Shown: piece by piece, positions 26,347 through 35,371 of the stretch
Numbering within the stretch: the stretch's first letter is position 1
Layout: each line of letters begins with the position of its first letter
The notes under the pieces: generated by a model
What the model saw: the letters and a program-made list of their open reading frames with translations, nothing else
Database searches by the model: none
What the model was told of the DNA's origin: nothing
Position numbers and translations under genes: made by a program
Source: Limnothrix sp. FACHB-406
Lineage (GTDB): Bacteria; Cyanobacteriota; Cyanobacteriia; CACIAM-69d
DNA length: 64,000 bases
NCBI RefSeq assembly: GCF_014698235.1
Contig: NZ_JACJSP010000010.1
Coordinates: forward strand, 86,587 to 150,586
Direction of reading: 5' to 3'

Positions 26347-26541
26347 CCACAATTGGCTATGGGCTGTAATCGATCGAAGAGTAGACAACAGCATCGGACG
26401 CACTCGCAGGGTGTAAAGCAGCGTTGCAATACACTTCGCAAAATCAAGTGCCCAATCCGGAGTTTCTCTGCTGTTCAGCCAATCCACAAACTGGAATGCG
26501 CATCTGATCAACTGCGGTATTAAAATCGGCCTAGACCCGCC

Positions 26542-28191
26542 ATGCAAACCATGCAAACCCTGTCTCCTTCGCCTGCCCCGCTCGCTTTTCGATCGAGCCG
26601 TCCCGTTGTGGCCGCCATCGACATCGGCACAAACTCCATTCACATGGCCATTGTGCAGGTGGATCCCAGTTTGCCCGCCTTCGACATCATTTCCCGCGAG
26701 AAAAGTACGGTGCGGTTGGGTGAGCGCGATCCCAAAACCGGTGATTTGACAGAGGCAGCCATGGATCGGGCGATCGCTGCCCTGCAACGGTGCTATGACC
26801 TGGCCCTGAGCCTGCAAGTGGATGAAGTGATTGCCGTGGCCACCAGTGCCGTGCGGGAAGCTCCCAACGGCCGAGACTTTTTGCGACGGGTGGCGCGGGA
26901 TGTGGGCATGAAGGTGAATGCGATCGCCGGGCCCGAAGAAGCCCGCCGCATTTATCTAGGGGTGTTGTCGGCCATGGAGTTAGATGGCAAGCCCCACGCC
27001 ATCATCGACATTGGCGGTGGCTCCACGGAGTTGATTTTGGGGGATGGGCGTGAACCCCTTTACCTGAGCAGCACCAAGGTGGGGGCCGTGCGGCTCACCA
27101 CGGAATTTGTCCGCACCGACCCGATCACGGACATGGACTATGAGGCGCTGCGGGCCTATGCCCGGGGCATGTTGGAGCGGGCGGTGGAAGAATTGCATGG
27201 GGAACTGGTCAAACATCCCCTCGCAGATCAACTGACCCTGGTGGGCACGTCGGGCACGGCAGAATGCTTGGCGGCCATCCATGCGGCGGACAGCACGGGC
27301 TATGTTCCCTCCCCGTTGCAGGGCTGTGAGTTGCCGTTGGCGGCCTTGCGAGAATGGGTCGATCGACTGCGCCGCATGGACATTGAGGAGCGATCGACCC
27401 TGCCGGAAATGAGCGATCGGCGGGCGGAAATTATCCTGGCCGGAGCCGTGGTGTTGCAAGAGGCTATGGATCTGTTGGGAGTCGATCGACTGGTGGTGTG
27501 CGAGCGATCGCTCCGGGAAGGCGTAATCGTTGACTGGATGTTGCAGCACCAACTGATTGACGATCGCCTGCGGTTCCAAAGCTCCGTGCGCGAACGCAGC
27601 GTTCTGGCGTTGGCCAAAAAATATCAGGTGAACCTGCCTTCCGCCGAGCATGTGGCCGCCATGGCCCTCACCCTGTTTGACCAAACCCAAGGGCTATTGC
27701 ACAACTGGGATGACAATAGCCGCGAGTTGCTGTGGGCCGCCGCCGTCCTGCACCAATGCGGCCATCACGTGGGCCATGATGCCCACCACAAGCACGCCTA
27801 TTACCTGATCCGCCACGGGCAACTGCTGGGCTACACGGAAACGGAAATTGAAGTGATTGCCAACCTGGCCCGCTACCACCGCAAGAGCGCTCCCAAAAAA
27901 CGACACGAGGGCTATCAGGCCCTGGCTGGCAAGCGCTATCGGCAAATGGTGGACGAGCTGAGCGCCATTTTGCGCCTGGCCGCAGCCCTCGATCGCCGTC
28001 AAATTCAAGCGGTGCGCCGGGTGCAATGCCAGTTTCGGCCCCCCAGTCGCGAATTTCGATTGTTGTTGGAACCGGCCGATCGCCACGATGACTGCGCGAT
28101 CGAGCGGTGGAGTCTGGACTGTGAATGTCCCATTTTCGAGACCCAATTCAGCGTGGATCTGGTGACGATCATGGAACCCAGCGGTTGCTAG
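26542..28191 (+). CDS. ppx: exopolyphosphatase / GppA-type phosphatase
   Basis: 549 residues. Removes terminal phosphate from polyphosphate (or pppGpp). The ASKHA-fold phosphate loops are clear: VVAAIDIGTNSIHMAIVQV at residue 25 and AIIDIGGGSTELILGDG near 155. Then VAVATSAVREAPNG and LTLVGTSGTAECLAAIHA. The C-terminal half holds the HD-like domain of long Ppx proteins (LLWAAAVLHQCGHHVGHDAHHKHAYYLI and IANLARYHRKSAPKKRHEGY). The start codon is one of two close ATGs (MQTMQT). Two kilobases from the exb genes and 4.7 kb beyond the pst operon, fitting a phosphate-handling neighbourhood. Confidence 0.93.
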   Translation: MQTMQTLSPSPAPLAFRSSRPVVAAIDIGTNSIHMAIVQVDPSLPAFDIISREKSTVRLGERDPKTGDLTEAAMDRAIAALQRCYDLALSLQVDEVIAVATSAVREAPNGRDFLRRVARDVGMKVNAIAGPEEARRIYLGVLSAMELDGKPHAIIDIGGGSTELILGDGREPLYLSSTKVGAVRLTTEFVRTDPITDMDYEALRAYARGMLERAVEELHGELVKHPLADQLTLVGTSGTAECLAAIHAADSTGYVPSPLQGCELPLAALREWVDRLRRMDIEERSTLPEMSDRRAEIILAGAVVLQEAMDLLGVDRLVVCERSLREGVIVDWMLQHQLIDDRLRFQSSVRERSVLALAKKYQVNLPSAEHVAAMALTLFDQTQGLLHNWDDNSRELLWAAAVLHQCGHHVGHDAHHKHAYYLIRHGQLLGYTETEIEVIANLARYHRKSAPKKRHEGYQALAGKRYRQMVDELSAILRLAAALDRRQIQAVRRVQCQFRPPSREFRLLLEPADRHDDCAIERWSLDCECPIFETQFSVDLVTIMEPSGC

Positions 28192-28204
28192 CCCTGGAGC
28201 CGCT

Positions 28205-28278
28205 GCAACCTATCCAACTGACCGACCGACCAACTGACTAATCCAACTGACCAACCAACTAACCGACTAACCGAAAAA
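28205..28278. repeat. degenerate CCAACTGA/CTAACCGA repeats
   Basis: About nine imperfect copies of an 8-base CCRACTGA unit lie between the convergent ppx and FHA genes. No hairpin is formed. Confidence 0.65.
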
Positions 28279-28293
28279 AACAACAGTAAAACC

Positions 28294-29037
28294 CTAAAAC
28301 GCAAATCCCTCGGGATCCGGCAGCGGCGGCCCCAAATCATCCTCACCATCCACCGGGGCATTATTCTCGCCGGCCCCTTCGCCGCTGGCCAGCATCGTTT
28401 CCTCCGCCGCCAACTTCTCCGCCAGCGGCACGGATAACGCATCCTTGTAGCGCAAGCTGGAATCCGTTTCCTCGGGAATCGGCATGGCTTGGAGTTGGGC
28501 AATCAAATCGGCCGGGGCCGAATTCACCGTTTGGGAGCTGTAGCAGATAAAGAAATCAAACGAAAAGCCCCCCAACCGCAGTCGATCGCCATCCCGCAAC
28601 CGGTGGCGACCCCGCACCAGCCGACCGTTAATGAACGAGCCGTTGGTGCTGCCCAAATCCACCAAATAAAAACCCCGGCGCGGAATGTATTGAATTACTG
28701 CGTGACGACGGGAAAGACGCTGATCGGGAATCGGCAATGCTGCTTGGGGATCGCGCCCCATCATCCAAATCATTTGGTATTGCAGCAGGGATTGGCTTTT
28801 GCCATTAATCAGGTTGGAAATCAGATAGGCCTGCTGACCGCGCACCATGCCCTGGACATAACGGCTGCTGCGGAGGTGTTCACCCACCTGTTGCTGATCC
28901 GCATCCAGCAGCTCATCAAAGAAGTCGCGATGGTTGTTGTAAAGCTTTAGAAACAGCTCATAGGCTTGCTCTCGATGCTCGTCAGCATCGATCGGGGGGC
29001 GATCGGGAGTGCGAGGATCGACAGCGCGGGGGTTCAT
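28294..29037 (-). CDS. FHA-domain protein
   Basis: 247 residues. The FHA domain (about 80-160) binds phosphothreonine peptides: MMGRDPQAALPIPDQRLSRRHAVIQ (GR and SRRH are the phospho-contact loops) and FYLVDLGSTNGSFINGRLV, then LRDGDRLRLGGFSFDFFICY. The helical N-terminus (EHREQAYELFLKLYNNHRDF) is shared by cyanobacterial FHA proteins. The acidic Pro-rich tail has no fold. Probably a signalling adaptor for a Ser/Thr kinase; no kinase gene is adjacent. Confidence 0.9.
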   Translation of the reverse strand: MNPRAVDPRTPDRPPIDADEHREQAYELFLKLYNNHRDFFDELLDADQQQVGEHLRSSRYVQGMVRGQQAYLISNLINGKSQSLLQYQMIWMMGRDPQAALPIPDQRLSRRHAVIQYIPRRGFYLVDLGSTNGSFINGRLVRGRHRLRDGDRLRLGGFSFDFFICYSSQTVNSAPADLIAQLQAMPIPEETDSSLRYKDALSVPLAEKLAAEETMLASGEGAGENNAPVDGEDDLGPPLPDPEGFAF

Positions 29038-29093
29038 AGGGGCAGGATGTTAAAACGCAATCAACCGCGAAGCGCAGAGGTTGAGGTAGACAC

Positions 29094-29129
29094 TTGACAC
29101 CCTCCTCAGCTTAGGGGCATGAGGATTCC
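29094..29129. mobile_element. solo IS200/IS605-type end remnant
   Basis: 36 bases from TTGACACCCTCCTC to GAGGATTCC match the length and layout of the tnpB element end at 43601-43636 (TTGACA.CCTCC.C....TA..GG....GGATTCC). TCCTC/GAGGA can pair. No tnpA or tnpB is nearby, so it is probably a scar or minimal remnant. No gene is seen in 29038-29349. At 29271-29302 the 14-mer CATGGTGCAACGTT occurs twice. Confidence 0.55.
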
Positions 29130-29349
29130 AACGATACACACAACCACCCCCGAGTTGCCACCTGCATTTTGAGCGACCGAGTAATTACTGAGTCATGGCT
29201 GCGTGCTGACTGGGCGATCGCGCAGGTCGGCCACCGGTCTTGATGGCGCACTGGGGGAAATTGGACTCATCCATGGTGCAACGTTTGCATGGTGCAACGT
29301 TGGCAATGTCCCAGCGTACCGGCCACCAAGCGCGGTTTGCTGTTTAACC

Positions 29350-29742
29350 TTAGCCCACCAACATCTGGGTTGAAGCGTTTGGAGCCGTTGTGCCCATGAC
29401 GGGGGATTGGGGAACGGAACGATCGGCTAATGGGGAATTTTCAGAAACCTTCAGCAGTTTGGCCAGTTCCTGGAGCTGCCCGATCGCCTCAGCCCCTTCA
29501 ATTTTCATGAGTTCGCGATCATCGCGCATCTCCGTCCAGGTAATTCCATAGTCGGATACCAGGAACCGGATCAGGTGATTATCGCCGAGACTAACCATAA
29601 ACGATGCGCTGTTCATGCGATCGCCACAGGTATAGCACGAGGCCAAATAGCCCCGGCGTTCTAGAACATTGGCCAAGGCCTGCAGGCTCATGACGAGATC
29701 CCTGACAAACTGGCGATGTTGCTCGGCAAGTCTGAGAAACAC
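29350..29742 (-). CDS. DUF1815 family protein
   Basis: 130 residues from a GTG at 29742: MFLRLAEQHRQFVRDLVMSL then LANVLERRGYLASCYTCGDRM, NSASFMVSLGDNHLIRFLVS and DYGITWTEMRDDRELMKIEG. The sequence matches the cyanobacterium-restricted DUF1815 family almost throughout; function unknown. The two cysteines in CYTCG could bind metal or form a disulfide. The C-terminal 35 residues are variable. Monocistronic. Confidence 0.9.
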   Translation of the reverse strand: MFLRLAEQHRQFVRDLVMSLQALANVLERRGYLASCYTCGDRMNSASFMVSLGDNHLIRFLVSDYGITWTEMRDDRELMKIEGAEAIGQLQELAKLLKVSENSPLADRSVPQSPVMGTTAPNASTQMLVG

Positions 29743-30558
29743 GGCTTACCCTCGATCTTCTGGTTTCATTGTAGAGGCTGATTACGATTTTTATAGTCTC
29801 TTAAGAATTTCAGCAAGCAATCAACGGATTGATTGGTTTCGCTGATTCGATTGATGTGATGCTTGGGGCGATCGCCCTGGGCTGCCCCTTAACAATGGAA
29901 GGCGACAAAGGCCCTAGTCTGCCCAATGCTGGGTTTGGGATGGTTATCCCTAGTGCAAGGGCGGCATCGGTGACCTGTAAACTGCTGGCAAGATCCCACT
30001 AATCTGTGTCACCAGTCCGTATGAAAGAACACAGTGCTTCGAGTGGTTTCGGGATCAAACTTTGGCCAGCATTGAGCAGATTTTCCTGAAAAATCACTGA
30101 AGAAACGCTCATCAATTTCCAAGGATCCTGGAGCTTGGGCCCTTAGAAATTGCCCCTGAAAACCCTGATCCAAACTTTTGGCTACGTTGTTCGGATTGTT
30201 ACATTGACCGTCCCCGGGGAATGGATGATCGGGATGGCAGGTCAGGGGGTGAATGGCAGTGGATGCGGAACTGCCTGGGGGTTTCTTCGCAACGGATTGG
30301 CGCGGATCTTGGCACGGATGTTTTAAGCCAAGGAAGCGCTCAAAGTCCGACATGATGGGGACTATTGCGATCTTCCCATGGTTTGATTCGGATCCGGGGG
30401 GATAGGAACAACCGTTGAGAATTCTTAGGATTCGATCGCAACAGGTCACAGGGGGCCGGTTGCCCAATTGAGCAGAGCAGACGCTTCCCAAAGATTTCCC
30501 AAGGGTATCAATAATGGCGCGATGATGGCGCGATTATTGGACGATCGCCCCACTGATT
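29743..30558. other. 816-base stretch without a confident gene
   Basis: A leftward frame at 30009-30491 could start at ATG 30353 (MSDFERFLGLKHPCQDPR, about 114 residues), but it shows no family features, an atypical composition and no clear ribosome site; I rate it about 0.2 likely to be a gene. Nothing resembling a tRNA or known small RNA was seen. Confidence 0.4.
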
Positions 30559-30774
30559 TTAGTTAACCTGCCACCAGCCAAAGGCCGGCCCCACAAATCG
30601 AATGGTGAGCCAAGCGGCCAACAGCGTGCCGATCCCAATCCAAGCCCCGCGACTGGTGATCTTCACGAACCGATCGGCTTGCTGTTTGGTAATTGGCACG
30701 TTGGGCAAAATCGTTTCTTGAGCCTTGCCGTAGTCGTCCCCAAGGAGGGATTTGCGGCGTTTGGATTCACCCAT
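30559..30774 (-). CDS. DUF2839 family small membrane protein
   Basis: 71 residues. MGESKRRKSLLGDDYGKAQE is the DUF2839 N-terminal signature (GE.KRRK..LG). One membrane helix (WIGIGTLLAAWLTIRFVGPAF) lies near 45-65 and ends in FGWWQVN. Found in cyanobacteria and plastid-containing plants. AGGGTGGAGATGAACA precedes the ATG. Function unknown. Confidence 0.88.
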   Translation of the reverse strand: MGESKRRKSLLGDDYGKAQETILPNVPITKQQADRFVKITSRGAWIGIGTLLAAWLTIRFVGPAFGWWQVN

Positions 30775-31009
30775 TGTTCATCTCCACCCAGTTTTTTTGT
30801 AGATAAAGGATATCTGTTAATTAACCCTGAAACGATCGCGAAATGGTTGGGCTGGCAGTTCGATTGGGGAGCAGAGCGATCAAAAATTCGCCCGATCGCC
30901 CCCGAGGGAAATGAGCTTAGACGAACATTTCGCAAGAATTCTTCAACTTTGGATTCAGATTTCTAGCCCGTCGGCGCTGCCCTGGAAATTTCTGGACATT
31001 TCTGGAAAT

Positions 31010-32587
31010 TTAAAGCCAACGGGGTTCGAGGTCGTTCATCCGCTCCACGGGATCCAAGGCCGCCAGCACCTGGGAGCCATAGCTGCGGCGCACCACCCGA
31101 GTGTCCAGCAGGGCCAACAGCGGGGGCGCATTGGGATCAGGGGTCGATCGCTCCCGCAATGGGGCGATCGACCGTTGTAGATCGCTAAGGGCCGAGGGCA
31201 ACAGATACCAGCGAAACCAGTCCCGACGCTGGCGCTTGTAGGCGCTGACCCGGGCGGCCACCAGGGGATCTTCGAGGGAGGGAATGGGCAAAGCCGCAAT
31301 CACCAGCAGGTGGGGAGCGGGCAGCCGATCGCTGTGGTTGCGCCAAAAGTCCCACCCGGTGACCAAAATGCCGTTGTCATCGGGGGCGGTGCGTTCCAGT
31401 TGGACGCGGGAGCCAAATTCCGCCGCCAGTTGAGCCGCCAGCCGGCCCTTGAGGGGCACATCCCCCACCAACACCACGGTGAAGCCGGTGGGCCCTTGCC
31501 AAGCCAACAGGGCATAGAGCTGCTGAATCAGGGCCGCCTGAAATTGCGGGGTGTTGGGGAGGGGCAACTGCTCGGGTAAATAGAACCCGATCGCCTCTTG
31601 CTGTCGATCGGGCGTGAATTTCAAGCAGGTCAGCCGCTGCTCATCGCCGTTGTCCAGCCCCAACCGCGCTTGATATAAGGGAGCTTCCACTTCCAAATCC
31701 AGGAAGCTGCCAATCAGGGCGATCGGCTGGGCTTGCCAGAGAGGGCGCAAGATTTCGGCCACGTCGATCGGTTGGCATTGCAGGTGAAATTGCCCCGTTT
31801 GGCGATCGGGCTGGGCCAGGATCGGCCATTGCTGGTCTCCGGCCCGGTGCAGCAGCGTTCGCCACAGGGGCGGCAGTTGAACCGCTAATAATCGCAATGT
31901 TTGCAGCAAGGCCGCCGCTTCCGGCTCATCCAACAGCCAAGCGCCGTAGGGATTGGGGGGATGTTGCAGCAGTCCATGGGCGATCGCCACTTCCAAGTCA
32001 TGGATGACCTGGGCGCGATCGGGACAGGCCAAACGCCACCGATGCCAATCGGCCGGGCTAATGTCCAGTCGCAGGGTTTCTTGCGTCCAGCGCTCCAGAT
32101 CATCGGCCCCATCAATCAGGGTGGGCAGGCCGGCCAAGCGCGATCGCTGGCCCGACAGTTCCAGGCGATCGGCCAGCCATTGACTGGGGGACAAAATCCA
32201 GAGACCCGGTTGATCGGCCCGCAAGGTGGCCGCCAGGGCCTGCGCGGCTTCCGGGGGCTGATCAACCAGGCAATGCACCGGAGGCAAGGGGAGATCGCTC
32301 TGGGCCAGCCACAACCGCAACCGAGCCAAGTCCACTTCTAAAAGCCGCTGTTGCACCGCCGGGGGAACCACCAACACCACCGCCTGCTCGCAGAGCAGGG
32401 CCGGAGCCAGATAGCTGAGGCGATGGCGGCCGGCGGCCACGGCCGTGCCCCCTTGGATCAGGGAACTGCGGCCCGATCGCAAGACCCGCGCCACCAACCG
32501 CGCCAGGGTTAGGTGATGCAGCCAGGGGCGATCGCCACAGGCCCGCAAAAATGCGCGTAACTGTTGGTGGACTTCAACTTCCAGCAT
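31010..32587 (-). CDS. DinG-like helicase-fold protein lacking Walker motifs
   Basis: 525 residues from ATG 32587. The N-terminus and the order of blocks recall cyanobacterial proteins annotated as ATP-dependent DNA helicases of the DinG/XPD group: SSLIQGGTAVAAGRHRLSYLAPALL at the Walker A position, LWILSPSQWLADRL, LPTLIDGADDLERWTQETL at the DEAH position and GFTVVLVGDVPLKGRLAAQL in the second domain. There is no GKT/GKS and no DEAH, and the iron-sulfur cysteines are not evident. It may bind nucleic acid without hydrolysing ATP. Family-level assignment only. Confidence 0.65.
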   Translation of the reverse strand: MLEVEVHQQLRAFLRACGDRPWLHHLTLARLVARVLRSGRSSLIQGGTAVAAGRHRLSYLAPALLCEQAVVLVVPPAVQQRLLEVDLARLRLWLAQSDLPLPPVHCLVDQPPEAAQALAATLRADQPGLWILSPSQWLADRLELSGQRSRLAGLPTLIDGADDLERWTQETLRLDISPADWHRWRLACPDRAQVIHDLEVAIAHGLLQHPPNPYGAWLLDEPEAAALLQTLRLLAVQLPPLWRTLLHRAGDQQWPILAQPDRQTGQFHLQCQPIDVAEILRPLWQAQPIALIGSFLDLEVEAPLYQARLGLDNGDEQRLTCLKFTPDRQQEAIGFYLPEQLPLPNTPQFQAALIQQLYALLAWQGPTGFTVVLVGDVPLKGRLAAQLAAEFGSRVQLERTAPDDNGILVTGWDFWRNHSDRLPAPHLLVIAALPIPSLEDPLVAARVSAYKRQRRDWFRWYLLPSALSDLQRSIAPLRERSTPDPNAPPLLALLDTRVVRRSYGSQVLAALDPVERMNDLEPRWL

Positions 32588-32676
32588 TCTCAGCTCCCAC
32601 GACCCAGGGCGGGCATCTTCACCCCCCAAGGATGCAACTAGGGGGAATTTGACTGAGCTAGGCCAACGAAGGCGAC

Positions 32677-32703
32677 AAAAATGGGGCGATCGAACCGCCC
32701 CAT
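32677..32703 (-). terminator. rho-independent terminator downstream of psb27
   Basis: ATGGGGCG (32681-32688) pairs with CGCCCCAT (32696-32703); on the minus strand the stem is followed by TTTTTG. It lies 31 bases past the psb27 stop. Confidence 0.8.
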
Positions 32704-32733
32704 GCTCAGTGTATTGAGTGTATCGAAACTTTC

Positions 32734-33138
32734 CTAAGCGCCTCGATTCAGGGCCGCTTCCACTTGCCGGAACTCAGTTTCCAAACGCTTTTGTAACTTT
32801 TCAGGCACGGGGCGGTTGGGATAGGCCGAATAGTGGGCCGCCAGCGAATTCAAAGCCGTGCGCATGGTGGTGTAGGAATTTAGCCCAGCCACGCGGGTAT
32901 CCCGGCGGTAGTGGGAAGCATAGGAATTGATTTTGGCGCGAGCATCGGCTTGGGCTGCTCGTTTTGCGGGATCGCTATCGGCCATGGTGATGGCATTCCG
33001 CAGGCTGCCGACCAAGGCGAGGGTATCAGCTTGGTAGTTGCCGCTGATGCCGTTGGCCGAGTCACCCGCCGCACAGCCCGTTAGGCCGATCGACACCACC
33101 ATCACCAGCGCCAGTAGCCCAGAGAGAAATCGCTTCAT
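32734..33138 (-). CDS. psb27: photosystem II lipoprotein Psb27
   Basis: 134 residues. Assembly/repair factor that binds CP43 on the lumenal side of photosystem II. A signal peptide with lipobox (VMVVSIGLTGCAAG) implies lipid modification at Cys22. The mature part has the Psb27 blocks NYQADTLALVGSLRNAITM, KINSYASHYRRDTRVAGLNS, TMRTALNSLAAHYSAYPNRPVPEKL and RLETEFRQVEAALNRG, a four-helix bundle. Monocistronic, with its own terminator. Confidence 0.95.
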   Translation of the reverse strand: MKRFLSGLLALVMVVSIGLTGCAAGDSANGISGNYQADTLALVGSLRNAITMADSDPAKRAAQADARAKINSYASHYRRDTRVAGLNSYTTMRTALNSLAAHYSAYPNRPVPEKLQKRLETEFRQVEAALNRGA

Positions 33139-33488
33139 AAAACGTTAAAAACCTGCTAGTGCTTTTAATGCCAAGACTTTGAGCCACGGGCTGAATCGAT
33201 GGTAGCCATTGCCACAGACCGAGCGCTTGACAAACTAAGCCCTATCCTACCGTGCTGGATGGCCAGCCCGATCGCCCCATCGAGGCGATCGCCCCGGAGG
33301 GCCAAGGGTGGGCAGCGAATCAACCGTGTACAATTTGGAGTCACCCGTGGCCTGTTTTCCGCCACTCGGGAAGGACATCGGCTGTCCTGTGCTGATGACC
33401 GGCTCCGAATATGGATCTGGCGCAATGGATCTGGTGGTGGATGGGGCCGTTGGGGGTTCTTTGGGTTTCTTTGTTGGAGGAGTCAGCC
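33139..33488. other. divergent control region of psb27 and bioB
   Basis: 350 bases without a supported gene; rightward frames in it overlap the bioB start in another phase. It has no hairpin beyond HIP1-type GCGATCGC palindromes. The ribosome site TTGGAGG at 33474-33480 serves bioB. Confidence 0.45.
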
Positions 33489-34604
33489 GTGGTTCAAGCG
33501 CTTCCGTCTTCGGTTCGATCGGCCACCCCTTGGCAGCCGTCTGCTGTGTCTGAGGGTCTCACGGGTGCGGTGCTCGGCCAGTGGTTAGATCAATTAGCCG
33601 ATCGAGTCATTGCAGGCGAGGCGATCGATCGAGCCACGGCCCTGATCCTGACCCAAATTGATGATCAGGCAGATATTTTGGCCCTTTGTGCCGCCGCCGA
33701 TCGCGTGCGCCAAGCCCGCTGCGGCAACGTGGTTGATCTGTGCAGCATCGGCAACGTGAAATCCGGTTCCTGCTCGGAAAATTGCTCCTTCTGTGCCCAG
33801 TCGGCTCATCACCCCGGTCAGGAGTCCCCGATCTATGGTTTGCGGACTCCCGAGGAAATTTTGGCCCAAGCCAAGGCCGCCGAAGCCGCCGGAGCCAAGC
33901 GCTTTTGTCTGGTGAGCCAAGGGCGCGGCCCCAAGTATGGCGGTCGCCAGGAAAGCGAATTTGAACAAATTCTGGAAACGGTGCGGCAAATTATTGCGGA
34001 AACCAACATCAAGCCCTGCTGCGCCTTGGGCGAAGTGAATGCGGATCAGGCCCAAGCCCTCAAGGAAGCGGGTGTGACGCGCTATAACCACAACCTGGAA
34101 GCGTCGGAGGCCTTTTTCCCGAACGTGGCCACCACCCATAGCTGGCAAGACCGCGTTGCCACCATCAAAACCCTGAAAGCGGCGGGCATCCAAGCCTGCA
34201 CCGGGGGCATTTTGGGCATGGGCGAAACCTGGGCAGACCGGGTGGATTTGGCCCTGGCGCTGCGGGATTTGGAGGTGGAATCAATTCCGCTGAACCTGCT
34301 GAACCCCCGAGCTGGCACGCCCATGGGCGATCGCCCCAAGCTGGATCCCTACGAAGCGGCCAAGGCGATCGCCATTTTCCGGATGATTTTGCCCGATCGC
34401 ATCCTGCGCTATGCGGGTGGCCGAGAAGTGGTGATGGGTGAGCTGCAAGCCCTGGGTCTGAAAGCCGGGTTGAACGCCATGCTGATTGGCCATTACCTGA
34501 CCACCATGGGCCAACCCCCCGAGAAGGATCATGAAATGTTGGCGGAATTGGGCCTGGTGGGTGGCGAAGCGCCCGTCGTTGGCGCAACGGCCGCAACGAT
34601 TTAA
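33489..34604 (+). CDS. bioB: biotin synthase
   Basis: 371 residues. Radical-SAM enzyme that inserts sulfur into dethiobiotin. The SAM cluster is CSENCSFC (C95, C99, C102). Other BioB blocks: VVDLCSIGNVKSGSC, YNHNLEASEAFFPNV, CTGGILGMGETWADRVDLAL, PLNLLNPRAGTPM and the RYAGGREVVMGELQALGLKAGLNAMLIGHYLTT end. The start is the GTG at 33489 because TTGGAGG lies 8 bases before it; the upstream frame from 33411 adds an unlikely Trp-rich leader. Followed 139 bases later by the biotin transporter gene bioY, a sensible pairing of synthesis and uptake. Confidence 0.95.
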   Translation: MVQALPSSVRSATPWQPSAVSEGLTGAVLGQWLDQLADRVIAGEAIDRATALILTQIDDQADILALCAAADRVRQARCGNVVDLCSIGNVKSGSCSENCSFCAQSAHHPGQESPIYGLRTPEEILAQAKAAEAAGAKRFCLVSQGRGPKYGGRQESEFEQILETVRQIIAETNIKPCCALGEVNADQAQALKEAGVTRYNHNLEASEAFFPNVATTHSWQDRVATIKTLKAAGIQACTGGILGMGETWADRVDLALALRDLEVESIPLNLLNPRAGTPMGDRPKLDPYEAAKAIAIFRMILPDRILRYAGGREVVMGELQALGLKAGLNAMLIGHYLTTMGQPPEKDHEMLAELGLVGGEAPVVGATAATI

Positions 34605-34679
34605 ATGAACGATCGGGTTAAGTGAACGATCGGGAGTGCGATCGCCCGGAGGGTGACCCCGGCGGTTGCGCTCCCTTGG

Positions 34680-34738
34680 GCGTTAATGGGGTATTCATAG
34701 GGCGTTGATGGGGCGTTAATGGGGCGTTAATGGGGCGA
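34680..34738. repeat. GGCGTTAATGGG tandem repeats ahead of bioY
   Basis: About four 12-base copies (GCGTTAATGGGG, GCGTTGATGGGG and so on) run up to the bioY start. They occupy the place of the ribosome-binding site; GGGGCGATCG is directly before the ATG. Confidence 0.7.
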
Positions 34739-34743
34739 TCGTC

Positions 34744-35301
34744 ATGCGCCTAGAAACCTTGCTGTGGGCGGCCATCGGGGTCTTACTCTCGATCGCCGCC
34801 TCCTTTGTGGAAGTCTTCGTGCCCACGGCTCCTTGGGATTGGCTCCAAGAGGGGGTGCGGGTGGTGTCTTTGGGCACGCGCTACCAAGTGGCGGCATTGC
34901 TGCTGGTGGCCTGCTTGGGTGGGGGCACGGCGGCGGCCCTCTCGCAAATTGCCTACCTGCTGTTGGGGTTGGCGGGGTTGCCCATCTTTGAAGGGGGCGG
35001 CGGTTGGCAATATATCCAAGAACCCAGCTTTGGCTATCTCTTGGGCTTTGTGCCGGCCGGTTGGCTCTGCGGGCGCTGGGCCTTTTTGGGGCCGCCCAAG
35101 GTGGAGCAGTTGGCGATCGGCTGTGCGATCGGGTTGGTGGTGCTCCATGGGGTGGGGCTGTTGTATGCCATGGCCCTGCGAGCCAACGAATTTGAGGCGA
35201 TCGCCACCACCTACTCCCAAGCGGTTTTGCCGGGGCAACTGGTGGCCGCCTGTGCCGCCGCCACGATCGCTTCAGTTTTTCGACATCTCGTGTTCTACTG
35301 A
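34744..35301 (+). CDS. bioY: biotin transporter BioY
   Basis: 185 residues; substrate-binding membrane component of the ECF-type biotin importer. About six helices. Family blocks: VPTAPWDWLQEGVRVVSLGTRYQVAAL-like N-terminal loop, LSQIAYLLLGLAGLPIFEGGGGW and FGYLLGFVPAGWLCGRWAF. The GLPIF.GGGG and GYLLGF.P motifs are characteristic of BioY. No ECF ATPase genes are nearby; BioY can work with a shared module or alone. Confidence 0.92.
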   Translation: MRLETLLWAAIGVLLSIAASFVEVFVPTAPWDWLQEGVRVVSLGTRYQVAALLLVACLGGGTAAALSQIAYLLLGLAGLPIFEGGGGWQYIQEPSFGYLLGFVPAGWLCGRWAFLGPPKVEQLAIGCAIGLVVLHGVGLLYAMALRANEFEAIATTYSQAVLPGQLVAACAAATIASVFRHLVFY

Positions 35302-35371
35302 AAGTTGGCGATCCTGCGGGCATCCCATCACCCCCAGAGAACCGCCACCGTTGAATTTTGTGGATAGTCCG

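Noticed and set aside
30009..30491. 160-codon leftward frame
   Set aside because: No recognisable domain, weak start and unusual composition; left only as a remark on the gene-free stretch.
34805..35371. N-terminal extension of the LspA frame
   Set aside because: Overlaps bioY in another phase and is Trp/Arg/Pro-rich nonsense; LspA similarity begins after 35372.
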